This document shows positions 17,992 through 25,639 of a DNA stretch of 64,000 bases, in pieces. Source of the DNA: Rubellimicrobium mesophilum DSM 19309. Its GTDB lineage: Bacteria > Pseudomonadota > Alphaproteobacteria > Rhodobacterales > Rhodobacteraceae. The translations under genes and the position numbers were made by a program. A model generated the notes under the pieces. The model was not told the origin of the DNA, did no database searches, and saw only the letters and a list, made by a program, of their open reading frames with translations. Position 1 is the first letter of the stretch, and each line of letters begins with the position of its first letter. Where the stretch lies: NCBI RefSeq assembly GCF_000600335.2, contig NZ_KK088558.1, positions 1 to 64,000 on the forward strand, given 5' to 3'.

Positions 17992-19351
17992 CTAGGACGC
18001 ATGGCTGTATCTGACCCCTTCTGGGACGTAGGCGTCGAGTTGGCTGGCGATGATGCGGGTGAGCGGGAGGCCCTGCGGCAGGATGCGCAGGCCGGCGGCG
18101 CCGTCCGAGGCGACGAAGCCGTCGAAGCGCTGGAGCGCGGCGGCGACGTCGGGGGCCAGGCCCGTGGCCGCCTCGCCGAAGGTGCCCCGCAGCTCGGTCA
18201 TGTCGAGATGGAAGTCGCACATCAGCATCTCGATGGCCCGGGCCCGAAGGCGGTCCTCCAGGGTGAAGGCGTGGCCCTTGGCCCCGGCCAGGGCGCCGGA
18301 CCGGATGCGGCCCTCGTAGGCGGCGGTGGCGTGGGCGTTCTGGACGTAGCCCGTCGGGAAGCGCGAGATGGAGGACGCCCCCAGGCCGATCAGCGTCGGG
18401 CAGGTGTCGTCCGTGTAGCCCTGGAAGTTGCGCCGGAGCCGTCCGTTCCGCGCCGCCACCGCGAGGCCGTCCCCGGGCTTGGCGAAGTGGTCGATGCCGA
18501 TGGCCTCGTAGCCGGCGGCCTGGAACATCTCGCCCGCGGCCCGGGCGAGGTTGTAGCGCGCCTCCTCGCGGGGGGAGCGCCTCCTCGGGGATGAGCTTCT
18601 GCCGCTTGGAGACCCAGGGGACGTGCGCGTAGCCGTAGAGCGCCAGCCGGTCGGGGTCGAGCGCGAGCACCTGCTCGACGGTGCGGCGGATGCGCTCCTC
18701 GCTCTGGTGCGGGAGGCCGTAGACGAGGTCGGCGTTGAGCGACCGGATGCCCGCCGCGCGCAGGTCGGCCACGCAGGCCGCCGTGATGTCGAAGGGCTGG
18801 ATGCGGCCGATGGCGGCCTGCACCTCGGGGGCGAAGTCCTGGATGCCGATGCTGGCGCGGTTGAGGCCCTCGTCCCGAAGCGCCTCGATCTTGGCGCGGT
18901 CCACCATGGTGGGGTCGATCTCGACCGAGAACTCCCAATCGGGCGTGTGCGGGATGGCGGACTTGATGGCCCGCGCGAGCCGATGGATCATCTCGGGCGG
19001 CAGGATCGTGGGCGTGCCCCCGCCCCAGTGGAGGCGGCCCATCCGGATGCCGGCGGGCAGGAGCGCGGCAACCTGCTCGATCTCGGCCTCGAGGACCTCG
19101 AGATAGGCCTCGACCGGGTGGAGGGTCTTGGTGCCCTGCGTGTGGCAGGCGCAGAACCAGCAGAGCCGCTCGCAGAACGGGATGTGGAAGTAGAGCGAGA
19201 CGGGCTGCGTGGGGTCGAGGCCCGCGAGGGCCTCGGCCTGGAAGGCGGCGCCCACGGCGGGGGAGAAGACCGGCGCGGTGGGATAGCTGGTGTAGCGGGG
19301 CACGCGGGCGTCGAAGAGGCCGAGCGCGCGGAGGCGGGCGATCTGTTCCAT
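17992..19351 (-). CDS. hemN: oxygen-independent coproporphyrinogen III oxidase HemN (frameshifted)
   Basis: Radical-SAM enzyme that makes protoporphyrinogen without O2, needed for haem when respiring nitrate. Marks: PRYTSYPTAPVFSPAVG, the cluster motif FHIPFCERLCWFCACHT (C-x3-C-x2-C plus the next cysteine), HWGGGTPTILPP and GIDHFAKPGDGL. The frame breaks after LIPEEALPP: the plus-strand G run at 18570-18575 needs one more base to give PREEARYNLA...MFQAAGYEAIG. Corrected length is about 453 residues. I use the second ATG (19351, MEQIARLRALGLFDARVPRYTSYP), since family members start there; 19369 is the alternative. A hybrid FNR/NnrR-like site lies just upstream. Confidence 0.92.
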
Positions 19352-19384
19352 GCGCCGCTTCTGCCGCATCGTGGAGGGACGCGC

Positions 19385-19398
19385 CTTGCGCTGGATCA
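19385..19398. promoter_or_regulatory. hybrid TTGCG-N4-ATCAA site upstream of hemN
   Basis: TTGCGCTGGATCAA combines an NnrR-type half (TTGCG) with an FNR-type half (ATCAA) at the correct spacing for a Crp/Fnr dimer. It is centred about 41 bp before the chosen hemN start. The gene for a Crp/Fnr regulator lies immediately upstream. Confidence 0.5.
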
Positions 19399-19485
19399 AG
19401 GTAGCCGGCGAAAGTGCGGATCGCCCGGCGGGGAAAGCACCGGCCCTGTTCCGCGCCGTCGCGGCCCGGCGCCGACGACCGTGCC

Positions 19486-20184
19486 TCAGCCCTTGGGATC
19501 CGATAGCAGCAGGAGCCTGTGCGGGTCCGTCACCAGGATATGCTTGCGGCTGCTCTCGATCACGCCGTCCCGTTCCCAGGCCGACAGCGTGCGGCTCACG
19601 GTGAAGAGCGAGGTGCCCGTCATCTCGGCGATGTTGGCGCGGGACAGGGGAAAGGCGATCTCGACCCCGCCTGCGACCTTTCGCCCCGTCTGGTTCACCA
19701 TGCGCAGCAGGCAGGCCGCGATCCTCTGCTCCACGGCCCGGGTGGCGAGCTCGGCCACCTGGTCGTGGGCCTGCTCCAGGCGCGCGCCCACCGTGGCCCA
19801 GGTCTCGGTGGCGAAACCCTCGTAGCGGCTCATGAACCCGCCCCAGAGGCGCGTGGGCCAGGACAGCGTCAGGGCCTCGGTGACGGTGAGGGCCGTCGCG
19901 GGATAGGTCGTGCGCCGAAGGGCCGGCGCGATCCCGATGAGCTGGCCGGGCGGGATGTGGCGGAGCACGACCTGCTCTCCGCCCGCCAGCGTCCGCATGA
20001 CGCGGACATAGCCGTCCAGCAGCAGGTAGAAGCGGTCCGCGTCGTGCCCCTCGTGGAAGACCGCCGTCCCCTCGTCGTGATGCCGGGAGGTGCCTTGATC
20101 CAGGATCTCCCGGATCTGGTCGGGCGCGAGCCGGGAGAACGGCGGCAGCCCGGAGAGCAGCTTCGCGTCGAGCTTCTTCGCCAT
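19486..20184 (-). CDS. Crp/Fnr family transcription regulator, NarR/NnrR/Dnr type
   Basis: 232 residues. Residues 20-130 are a cyclic-nucleotide-like sensor domain (HDEGTAVFHEGHDADRFYLLLDGYVRVMRTLAGGEQVVLRHIPPGQLIGI). A dimer helix follows, then a winged-helix DNA-binding domain with SRANIAEMTGTSLFTVSRTLSAWERDGVIE. There is no N-terminal cysteine cluster as in FNR, which points to the NarR, NnrR or Dnr branches that sense nitrate/nitrite or NO. Its neighbours are narKGHJI, hemN, a haemoglobin and ubiquinone genes, so it probably controls this block. The ATG at 20184 fits the family start. An everted repeat lies 64 bp upstream. Confidence 0.85.
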   Translation of the reverse strand: MAKKLDAKLLSGLPPFSRLAPDQIREILDQGTSRHHDEGTAVFHEGHDADRFYLLLDGYVRVMRTLAGGEQVVLRHIPPGQLIGIAPALRRTTYPATALTVTEALTLSWPTRLWGGFMSRYEGFATETWATVGARLEQAHDQVAELATRAVEQRIAACLLRMVNQTGRKVAGGVEIAFPLSRANIAEMTGTSLFTVSRTLSAWERDGVIESSRKHILVTDPHRLLLLSDPKG

Positions 20185-20247
20185 TGCCCCCAGCCCCGTG
20201 GCCCGACTCCGATGGTCGGGGGCAACTAGACCGGGGAGCCGTCGGGG

Positions 20248-20260
20248 GCAAACGGTTTGC
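20248..20260. promoter_or_regulatory. inverted repeat upstream of the Crp/Fnr regulator
   Basis: GCAAACGGTTTGC, arms GCAAAC and GTTTGC around one base. It reuses the GCAAAC/GTTTGC half-sites of the ubiD-ubiT palindrome in the opposite arrangement, 64 bp before the regulator start. It may be an autoregulatory site; the spacing is not that of a normal Crp/Fnr box. Confidence 0.3.
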
Positions 20261-20475
20261 GGACCGGGTCGGCCGATCCGGTGCGCTGGAAGCCCCGTCC
20301 CCCGCCATCCCCAGATCGGGCGCGCCGCACGACCGAGGTCCCACGTCGCGGTGCGCGGCAGGCCGCCGGCGGAGGCCGGGCGCGACGTGCCGGACGTGCG
20401 GCAGGCCGCCATCGCGATGCCGCGGTCGGGGCCGCGTCCGAAACGCCGGCGGATCGTCGGCGCCTGGCCGCGCCC

Positions 20476-20934
20476 TCACCTGATGACGTCGAGGCCGACC
20501 TCGAGGCGCTCCCGGTGGAAGTCCCTGTTGGCCCGCATGGTCAGCGCGAGGCGCTCGGCCGCCGCGATGACATGGTCGGCGCCCTCAGGGGGGCAGACGT
20601 CCCGGGCGGTCTCGCGGAAGAGGTCGAGCCACCGCTCGAAATGCTGGCCCTCCAGGGGGAGGGGCAGGTGCTTCCGCATGGGACGACCCCGATACCGCCC
20701 GGTCATCAGCACCACCGAGGACCAGAAGTCCACCATCCGCGCCAAGTGCGGCTCCCAGTCGTCGATGACCGCCTCGAAGACGGGCGCCAGCAGGTCGTCC
20801 TGCCGGACGCGGTCGTAGAAGCGGCGCACGAGGCGGTCGAGCACCGCCTCGTCCAGCCCCGTGCCGACCGTGGGATCGACCGTCGTCGCGGGCCGGGCGC
20901 CGGTCGCCGAGCCGTCGCCGTCCGATGCCGTCAT
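20476..20934 (-). CDS. group III truncated haemoglobin
   Basis: 152 residues with a polar N-terminal extension of about 27. The globin part LDRLVRRFYDRVRQDDLLAPVFEAVIDDWEPHLARMVDFWSSVVLMTGRYRGRPMRKHLPLPLEGQHFERWLDLF is the group III (TrHbP-like) pattern, with the proximal histidine in QHFERW. Such globins bind O2 or NO; in a nitrate-respiring cluster NO handling is likely but not proven. The start overlaps the ubiX stop (ATGA), so it is co-translated with ubiD-ubiX. Confidence 0.88.
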   Translation of the reverse strand: MTASDGDGSATGARPATTVDPTVGTGLDEAVLDRLVRRFYDRVRQDDLLAPVFEAVIDDWEPHLARMVDFWSSVVLMTGRYRGRPMRKHLPLPLEGQHFERWLDLFRETARDVCPPEGADHVIAAAERLALTMRANRDFHRERLEVGLDVIR

Positions 20935-21530
20935 GCCGCCTCTCCTTCCAGTTCGGCCTTGACGCGGGGCGGGTCCCAGGCCTGCGCCGCCGGCCGCGCG
21001 ATCCGCAGCAGGTCCACCGCGCGGGCCGCGATCTGGGCCGCCGCGTCGCGCAGCGTCGCCGGCCTGAGATAGAAGGCCGGGACCGGCGGCAGGACGATCG
21101 CGCCCATCTCGGTCACGGCCGTCATGTTGCGCAGATGGGCGAGCGTCAGCGGCGCCTCGCGGGCGATCAGCACGAGGGGGCGGCGCTCCTTGAGCTGCAC
21201 GCCCGCCGCGCGCGTGAGGAGGTTGTCGTCGAGCCCGTGCGCGATGGCCGCGAGGCTCCGCATCGAGCAGGGGGCGACGATCATGCCGGCGACCGGGTGC
21301 GAGCCCGAGGCGATGGAGGCGCCGAGGTCGCCGATGGGGTGGACCCGCGCCGCCATGGCCCGGATCTCCGCCGGAGCCTCCGGCCCGATCTCGAGCGCGA
21401 GCGTCCGCTCGGCCATGGGCGAGAGGGTGAGGTCGAAGGCGGCCCCCACCCGGGCCAGCGCGCGGGCGCATTCCACGGCGAGCATGGCCCCGGAGGCACC
21501 CGAGACCCCGAGGACGACGCGCGCCGTCAC
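20931..21530 (-). CDS. ubiX: flavin prenyltransferase UbiX
   Basis: 199 residues. UbiX joins dimethylallyl phosphate to FMN to make the prenylated flavin cofactor of UbiD. The N-terminus VVLGVSGASGAMLAVECARAL is the phosphate/flavin-binding region, followed by IVAPCSMRSLAAIAHGLDDNLLTRAAGVQLKERRPLVLIAREAPLTLAHLRNM, the core of the family. The start is a GTG (21530) inside the ubiD stop (GTGA), and the stop overlaps the globin start. Coupling to ubiD ensures cofactor supply. Confidence 0.93.
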   Translation of the reverse strand: MTARVVLGVSGASGAMLAVECARALARVGAAFDLTLSPMAERTLALEIGPEAPAEIRAMAARVHPIGDLGASIASGSHPVAGMIVAPCSMRSLAAIAHGLDDNLLTRAAGVQLKERRPLVLIAREAPLTLAHLRNMTAVTEMGAIVLPPVPAFYLRPATLRDAAAQIAARAVDLLRIARPAAQAWDPPRVKAELEGEAA

Positions 21531-23038
21531 GACGCCCTCCGCAGCGGCGGCGCGGCGCGGTGCCGGGCCAGCAGCGCCTCGGCGAAGGCCACGTCGCCGG
21601 GGTCGGCCGCCATGACCTCGCCCCAGTCCCGGGCCGTCTCGGCGCCGATCTTCACCGTCGCGTCGATCCCGAGCTTCCCCGCGAGGCCCGGGGCCGGCGA
21701 GGCGAAGTCGAGGTAGTCCATCGGCGTGTTCTCCAGGATCGTGACGTCGCGCGACGGGTCCATGCGGGTGGCCAGCGCCCAGGCCACGTCGTCCCAATTG
21801 CGGGCGTCGATGTCGTCGTCCACCACGATCACCATCTTGGTGTAGCTGAACTGCGCCAGCATCCCCCAGAGCGCCAGCATCACCCGCCGCGCCTGCCCCG
21901 GATAGCGCTTGTCGATGCTGACCACGGCGATGCGGTAGGAGGCGGCGGCGGGCGGCAGCCAGACGTCCCGCACCTCGGGGATCTGGGCGCGGATGACCGG
22001 CAGGGCGAGGTCGTTGAACACCTCCCCGATGACCGAGGGCTCGTCCGGCGGGCGGCCCGTGATGGTGGTCAGGTAGAGCGGGTCGCGCCGGTGGGTGATC
22101 CGCGCGACGCGCATCACCGGGAAGGGCTCCACGGCGTTGTAGTAGCCGGTGTGGTCGCCGAACGGCCCCTCGGGGGCGGTCTCGCCCGGGTGGACCCAGC
22201 CCTCGACGACGATCTCGGCGCGGGCGGGGACCATGAGCGGGACCTCGCGGGCGGGGACGATCTCGGTCCGCGTGCCGCGCAGGACGCCGGAGAAGGTGAG
22301 CTCCGACACCGTCTCGGGGAGGGGCAGGGCGGCCGCGAGGAGGGTCGCGGGGTCGGCGCCCAGGGCGATGGCGACGGGCATGGGCTCGCCCGCGCGGGCC
22401 CAGGTGCGGTGATGGGCCGCGCCGCCGCGATGGGGGAGCCAGCGCAGGATCAGGCGGTCCGGGCCGATCACCTGCGCGCGGTAGACGCCGAGGTTGTAGC
22501 GCGCCGTGTCGCCGGGGGCGCTGCCATGGGGCCGCGTGACGACCACCGGCCAGGTGACGAGAGGGCCCGCGTCCCCCGGCCAGCAGGTCTGGACGGGGAT
22601 CGCCGTGAGGTCCGGCGCCTCCTCCTCCTGCACGGGCGCGCGGGAGAGGACCTTGGGGCGCGTGGACAGCGCCGCCCGCAGCATGGGCCAGCGCGAGAGG
22701 GCGTCGCGCATCCCCTCGACCGGGGCGGGGCTGCGCAGCGCCGCGAGGAAGGCGCCGAACTCGGTCACCGCCTCGGGAGCGAGGCCCAGCCCGGCCGCGA
22801 CCCGCGCGCGGGTGCCGAAGAGGTTCGCCACGACGGGCATCCCGGCCCGCGCGCCGCCCTCTCCCACGGCATGGTCGAATCGCAGGACTGGCCCGCCTGC
22901 CCGCAGGGCCGCGAGTTGGACGGCCGCCATGCGATGGCGCAGCGGCACGGGCTCGGGGAGGGCAAGAAGCTCGCCCCGGGCCTCGCACCAGGCGAGGAAG
23001 GACCGGAGGTCCGGGAAGACGGGTAGGTCGCGCTGCAT
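21527..23038 (-). CDS. ubiD: 4-hydroxy-3-polyprenylbenzoate decarboxylase UbiD
   Basis: 503 residues. UbiD removes the carboxyl group from the polyprenylated hydroxybenzoate in ubiquinone synthesis using prenyl-FMN. Marks: FPDLRSFLAWCEARGELLALPEPV at the start, RYNLGVYRAQVIGPDRLILRWLPHRGGAAHH, PVAIALGADPATLLAAALPLPETVSE, VEGWVHPGETAPEGPFGDHTGYYN (the catalytic Glu-Arg-Glu region) and VVDDDIDARNWDDVAWALATRMD. The ATG at 23038 fits family starts. It diverges from ubiT, with an NnrR-type palindrome between them. Confidence 0.93.
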   Translation of the reverse strand: MQRDLPVFPDLRSFLAWCEARGELLALPEPVPLRHRMAAVQLAALRAGGPVLRFDHAVGEGGARAGMPVVANLFGTRARVAAGLGLAPEAVTEFGAFLAALRSPAPVEGMRDALSRWPMLRAALSTRPKVLSRAPVQEEEAPDLTAIPVQTCWPGDAGPLVTWPVVVTRPHGSAPGDTARYNLGVYRAQVIGPDRLILRWLPHRGGAAHHRTWARAGEPMPVAIALGADPATLLAAALPLPETVSELTFSGVLRGTRTEIVPAREVPLMVPARAEIVVEGWVHPGETAPEGPFGDHTGYYNAVEPFPVMRVARITHRRDPLYLTTITGRPPDEPSVIGEVFNDLALPVIRAQIPEVRDVWLPPAAASYRIAVVSIDKRYPGQARRVMLALWGMLAQFSYTKMVIVVDDDIDARNWDDVAWALATRMDPSRDVTILENTPMDYLDFASPAPGLAGKLGIDATVKIGAETARDWGEVMAADPGDVAFAEALLARHRAAPPLRRAS

Positions 23039-23088
23039 GAGGGCCCCAGGCGTGGTGGCCACCGGATAGCAGCGGTCCCGGGCCGCCA

Positions 23089-23106
23089 GTTTGCGCAACC
23101 GCAAAC
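23089..23106. promoter_or_regulatory. NnrR/NarR-type palindrome in the ubiD-ubiT divergent promoter
   Basis: GTTTGCGCAACCGCAAAC: perfect 7-bp arms four bases apart, with the core TTGCG-N4-CGCAA. This matches the site reported for alphaproteobacterial NnrR-type Crp/Fnr regulators. It is centred about 54 bp before ubiT and 60 bp before ubiD, suitable for class II activation in both directions. Confidence 0.75.
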
Positions 23107-23151
23107 ACCCTGCGGTCCCGCCGGACTAGCGTGGCGCCAGAACTGACCGAG

Positions 23152-23697
23152 ATGGACATGCCCTCATCCGACCTGCCCCGCCTGCCGCGCGGGCTTTCCC
23201 TGCTGGCCGGGACCCTCCCGCTCATGCCGGTCTCCCTCGCGCTGACGCGGCTCACGCGCGACCTCTCCGCGCGCCACCCGGGGATCCGGGCGCGGCTCGG
23301 GTCCTTTGCCGACCGGCGCTTCCTCCTCGACCTGGAGGACCTGCCCGTGGTCCTGCTCCTGGAGCCGGGCGGGGATCGGCCTCGCGTGCGGGCCTGCCGG
23401 CGGGGGCGCGAGCCCGGCCACGACGCCCGCATCAGGGGGCCCGTCTCGGCCTTCCTGGGGATGCTGCACGGGCGGCTCGACGGCGACGCGCTGTTCTTCT
23501 CGCGCGACCTCGTGGTCGAGGGCGACACGGAGGCGGTGCTGGCGCTGCGCAACGCCATCGACGACGCCGAGATCGACCTGTCCGAGGAGGCCGGCCACCT
23601 GACGGGCCTGGCCGCGCCCGCCGTCCGGGGCGCCCTGGGCCTGGCCGAGCGTCTGACCGGCGTCGCCCTCTCGCGCGGACTGGAGGCCGGGGCATGA
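23152..23697 (+). CDS. ubiT: SCP2-domain ubiquinone biosynthesis accessory protein UbiT
   Basis: 181 residues. UbiT is an SCP2 lipid-carrier protein that holds ubiquinone intermediates and replaces UbiJ when O2 is absent. The SCP2 fold is visible in FADRRFLLDLEDLPVVLLLEP, then ARIRGPVSAFLGMLHGRLDGDALFFSRDLVVEGDTEAVLALRNAIDDAEIDL, the typical end of the domain. It stands directly before ubiU with an ATGA overlap. Starts at GTG 23131, ATG 23152 or ATG 23158 are possible; 23152 leaves room for the upstream promoter. Confidence 0.88.
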   Translation: MDMPSSDLPRLPRGLSLLAGTLPLMPVSLALTRLTRDLSARHPGIRARLGSFADRRFLLDLEDLPVVLLLEPGGDRPRVRACRRGREPGHDARIRGPVSAFLGMLHGRLDGDALFFSRDLVVEGDTEAVLALRNAIDDAEIDLSEEAGHLTGLAAPAVRGALGLAERLTGVALSRGLEAGA

Positions 23698-24674
23698 TGG
23701 AGCTCGTCTGCCCGGCGGGCACCCCCGCCGCCCTGCGCGCGGCCGTCCAGGCCGGGGCCCACGCCGTCTACTGCGGCTTCGCCGACGAGACCAACGCCCG
23801 CAACTTCCCCGGCCTGAACTTCAGCCGCGAGGAGATGGCCGCCGGCGTCGCCCACGCCCATGCGAACGGGGCCAAGGTGCTGGTCGCCATCAACACCTTC
23901 CCCCGCGCCGGCTCCGAGGATCTCTGGCACCGCGCCGTCGCCGACGCCGAATCCGCCGGGGCCGACGCGGTGATCCTCGCCGACCTGGGCCTCCTCGCCC
24001 ATGCCGCCGAGCATCATCCCCGCCTTCGCCGCCACCTTTCGGTTCAGGCCGCCGCCGCCAACCCCGACGCGATCAACTTCTACGCCGAGGCCTTCGGGGT
24101 CCGCCGCGTGGTCCTGCCCCGCGTCCTGACGGTGGAGGAGATCGCCGCCATCAACCGCGACATCGACGTGGAGACCGAGGTCTTCGTCTTCGGCGGCCTC
24201 TGCGTCATGGCCGAGGGGCGCTGCTCCTTGTCCTCCTACGCCACGGGCCGGTCGCCCAACATGAACGGCGTCTGCTCCCCGGCGAGCCATGTCGCCTATG
24301 CGGAGGAGGGGGACGAACTCGCCGCCCGGCTCGGCGGCTTCACCATCCACCGCACGCCCAAGGGGGCGCCGGCGCCTTATCCCACGCTCTGCAAGGGGGC
24401 CTTCGTCTCGGGCGACCAGACCGGCCACGTCTTCGAGGACCCGGTGAGCCTCGACGCCACCCGCCTCATCCCGGCGCTGGCCAAGGCGGGGGTCTCGGCC
24501 CTCAAGATCGAGGGGCGGCAGCGGAGCCGCGCCTACGTGGCCGAGGTGGTCCGCAGCTTCCGCGCCGCCGTCGAGGCGCAGGCGGCGGGCCGCCCGCTGC
24601 CCGAGGCGACGCTCGCGAAGCTGACCGAGGGGCAGGCCGCCACCACCGGCGCCTACGCCAAGATCTGGAGATGA
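23694..24674 (+). CDS. ubiU: anaerobic ubiquinone hydroxylation protein UbiU (U32 family)
   Basis: 326 residues. UbiU with UbiV forms an Fe-S complex that hydroxylates the quinone ring without O2. The U32 fold starts ELVCPAGTPAALRAAVQAGAHAVYCGF. The four cluster cysteines are C170, C177, C194 and C233 (GGLCVMAEGRCSLSS, NGVCSPAS, TLCKGAF), matching the spacing known in E. coli UbiU. The start overlaps the ubiT stop and the stop overlaps ubiV, so ubiTUV form one operon under the palindrome at 23089. Confidence 0.95.
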   Translation: MMELVCPAGTPAALRAAVQAGAHAVYCGFADETNARNFPGLNFSREEMAAGVAHAHANGAKVLVAINTFPRAGSEDLWHRAVADAESAGADAVILADLGLLAHAAEHHPRLRRHLSVQAAAANPDAINFYAEAFGVRRVVLPRVLTVEEIAAINRDIDVETEVFVFGGLCVMAEGRCSLSSYATGRSPNMNGVCSPASHVAYAEEGDELAARLGGFTIHRTPKGAPAPYPTLCKGAFVSGDQTGHVFEDPVSLDATRLIPALAKAGVSALKIEGRQRSRAYVAEVVRSFRAAVEAQAAGRPLPEATLAKLTEGQAATTGAYAKIWR

Positions 24675-25591
24675 GCGCCATGCCCCTGCCGATGGACCTC
24701 ACCGTAGGGCCGAACCTCTTCTTCTGGGACGCCGAGGCGGTGCGCGCCTTCTACGAGGGCCTCGCCGCCACCCCGGTCGCCCGCGTGGTGCTGGGCGAGG
24801 TCGTCTGCTCCAAGCGCCTGCCCTTCTGGCAGGACGAGATCCCTCGCGCCGTGGAGACCCTGCTGGAGGCGGGCAAGGAGGTCGCGGTCACCTCGCTCGC
24901 CCTCGTCACCCTCCCGCGCGAGCGGCGGATGACGGCGGACCTCCCCGGGACGGGCCTGCCGATCGAGGTCAACGACCTGACCGCGCTCCTCCACATCCCC
25001 GAGGGGCAGCCCTTCTGGGTCGGGCCGCTGGTCAACGTCTACAACGAGGGCACGCTGCGCTGGCTGGCCGCGCGCGGGGCCACGCGGGTCTGCCTGCCGC
25101 CCGAGCTGCCGCTCGCCTCCATCCGGGCGCTGGCCCGGACGGGCCGCGATCTCGGCGTGGCGGTCGAGGTCTGGGGCCATGGCCGCGTGCCGCTGGCCAT
25201 CTCGGGGCGCTGCTACCACGCGCGGCTCCACGACCGGCCCAAGGACGCCTGCCTCTTCGTCTGCGGCGAGGACCCGGACGGCCGCGACGTGGAGACGCTG
25301 GACGGCCAGCCCTTCCTCGCGGTGAACGGCGTGCAGACCCTGTCGCAGTCCACCGCGAGCATGGCGCTCCAGGCGGGCGCGCTGGCCGAGGCCGGGGTGG
25401 CCTCGCTCCGCCTCTCGCCGCAGAGCCGGGACTTCGCGGACATCTGCGCGGGCTACGCCGACCTCCTGGCCGGGTCCCTGCCGGGGGAGGCCCTGGCCCG
25501 CCGGCTCGCACCCCTGGCGCCCGGAGGCCGCCTGTCCGACGGCTTCGTGAACGGCCCGTCGGGGGCCGCGTGGTCCGGCCCGCATGGCTGA
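24671..25591 (+). CDS. ubiV: anaerobic ubiquinone hydroxylation protein UbiV (U32 family)
   Basis: 306 residues, partner of UbiU. The N-terminus LTVGPNLFFWDAEAVRAFYEGLAATPVARVVLGEVVCSKR is typical of UbiV. Cluster cysteines are C46, C181, C194 and C198 (EVVCSKR; GRCYHARLHDRPKDACLFVCGED). Last gene of ubiTUV. The likely start is the first ATG (24671) inside the ubiU stop; a second ATG three codons on is possible. Its 3' end faces the HPP-CBS gene, 48 bp away. Confidence 0.95.
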   Translation: MSAMPLPMDLTVGPNLFFWDAEAVRAFYEGLAATPVARVVLGEVVCSKRLPFWQDEIPRAVETLLEAGKEVAVTSLALVTLPRERRMTADLPGTGLPIEVNDLTALLHIPEGQPFWVGPLVNVYNEGTLRWLAARGATRVCLPPELPLASIRALARTGRDLGVAVEVWGHGRVPLAISGRCYHARLHDRPKDACLFVCGEDPDGRDVETLDGQPFLAVNGVQTLSQSTASMALQAGALAEAGVASLRLSPQSRDFADICAGYADLLAGSLPGEALARRLAPLAPGGRLSDGFVNGPSGAAWSGPHG

Positions 25592-25639
25592 GCCCGCCGT
25601 CCCGTCGCCCGACCGGGGGCCGGGACCCCTCCGGCCGCC

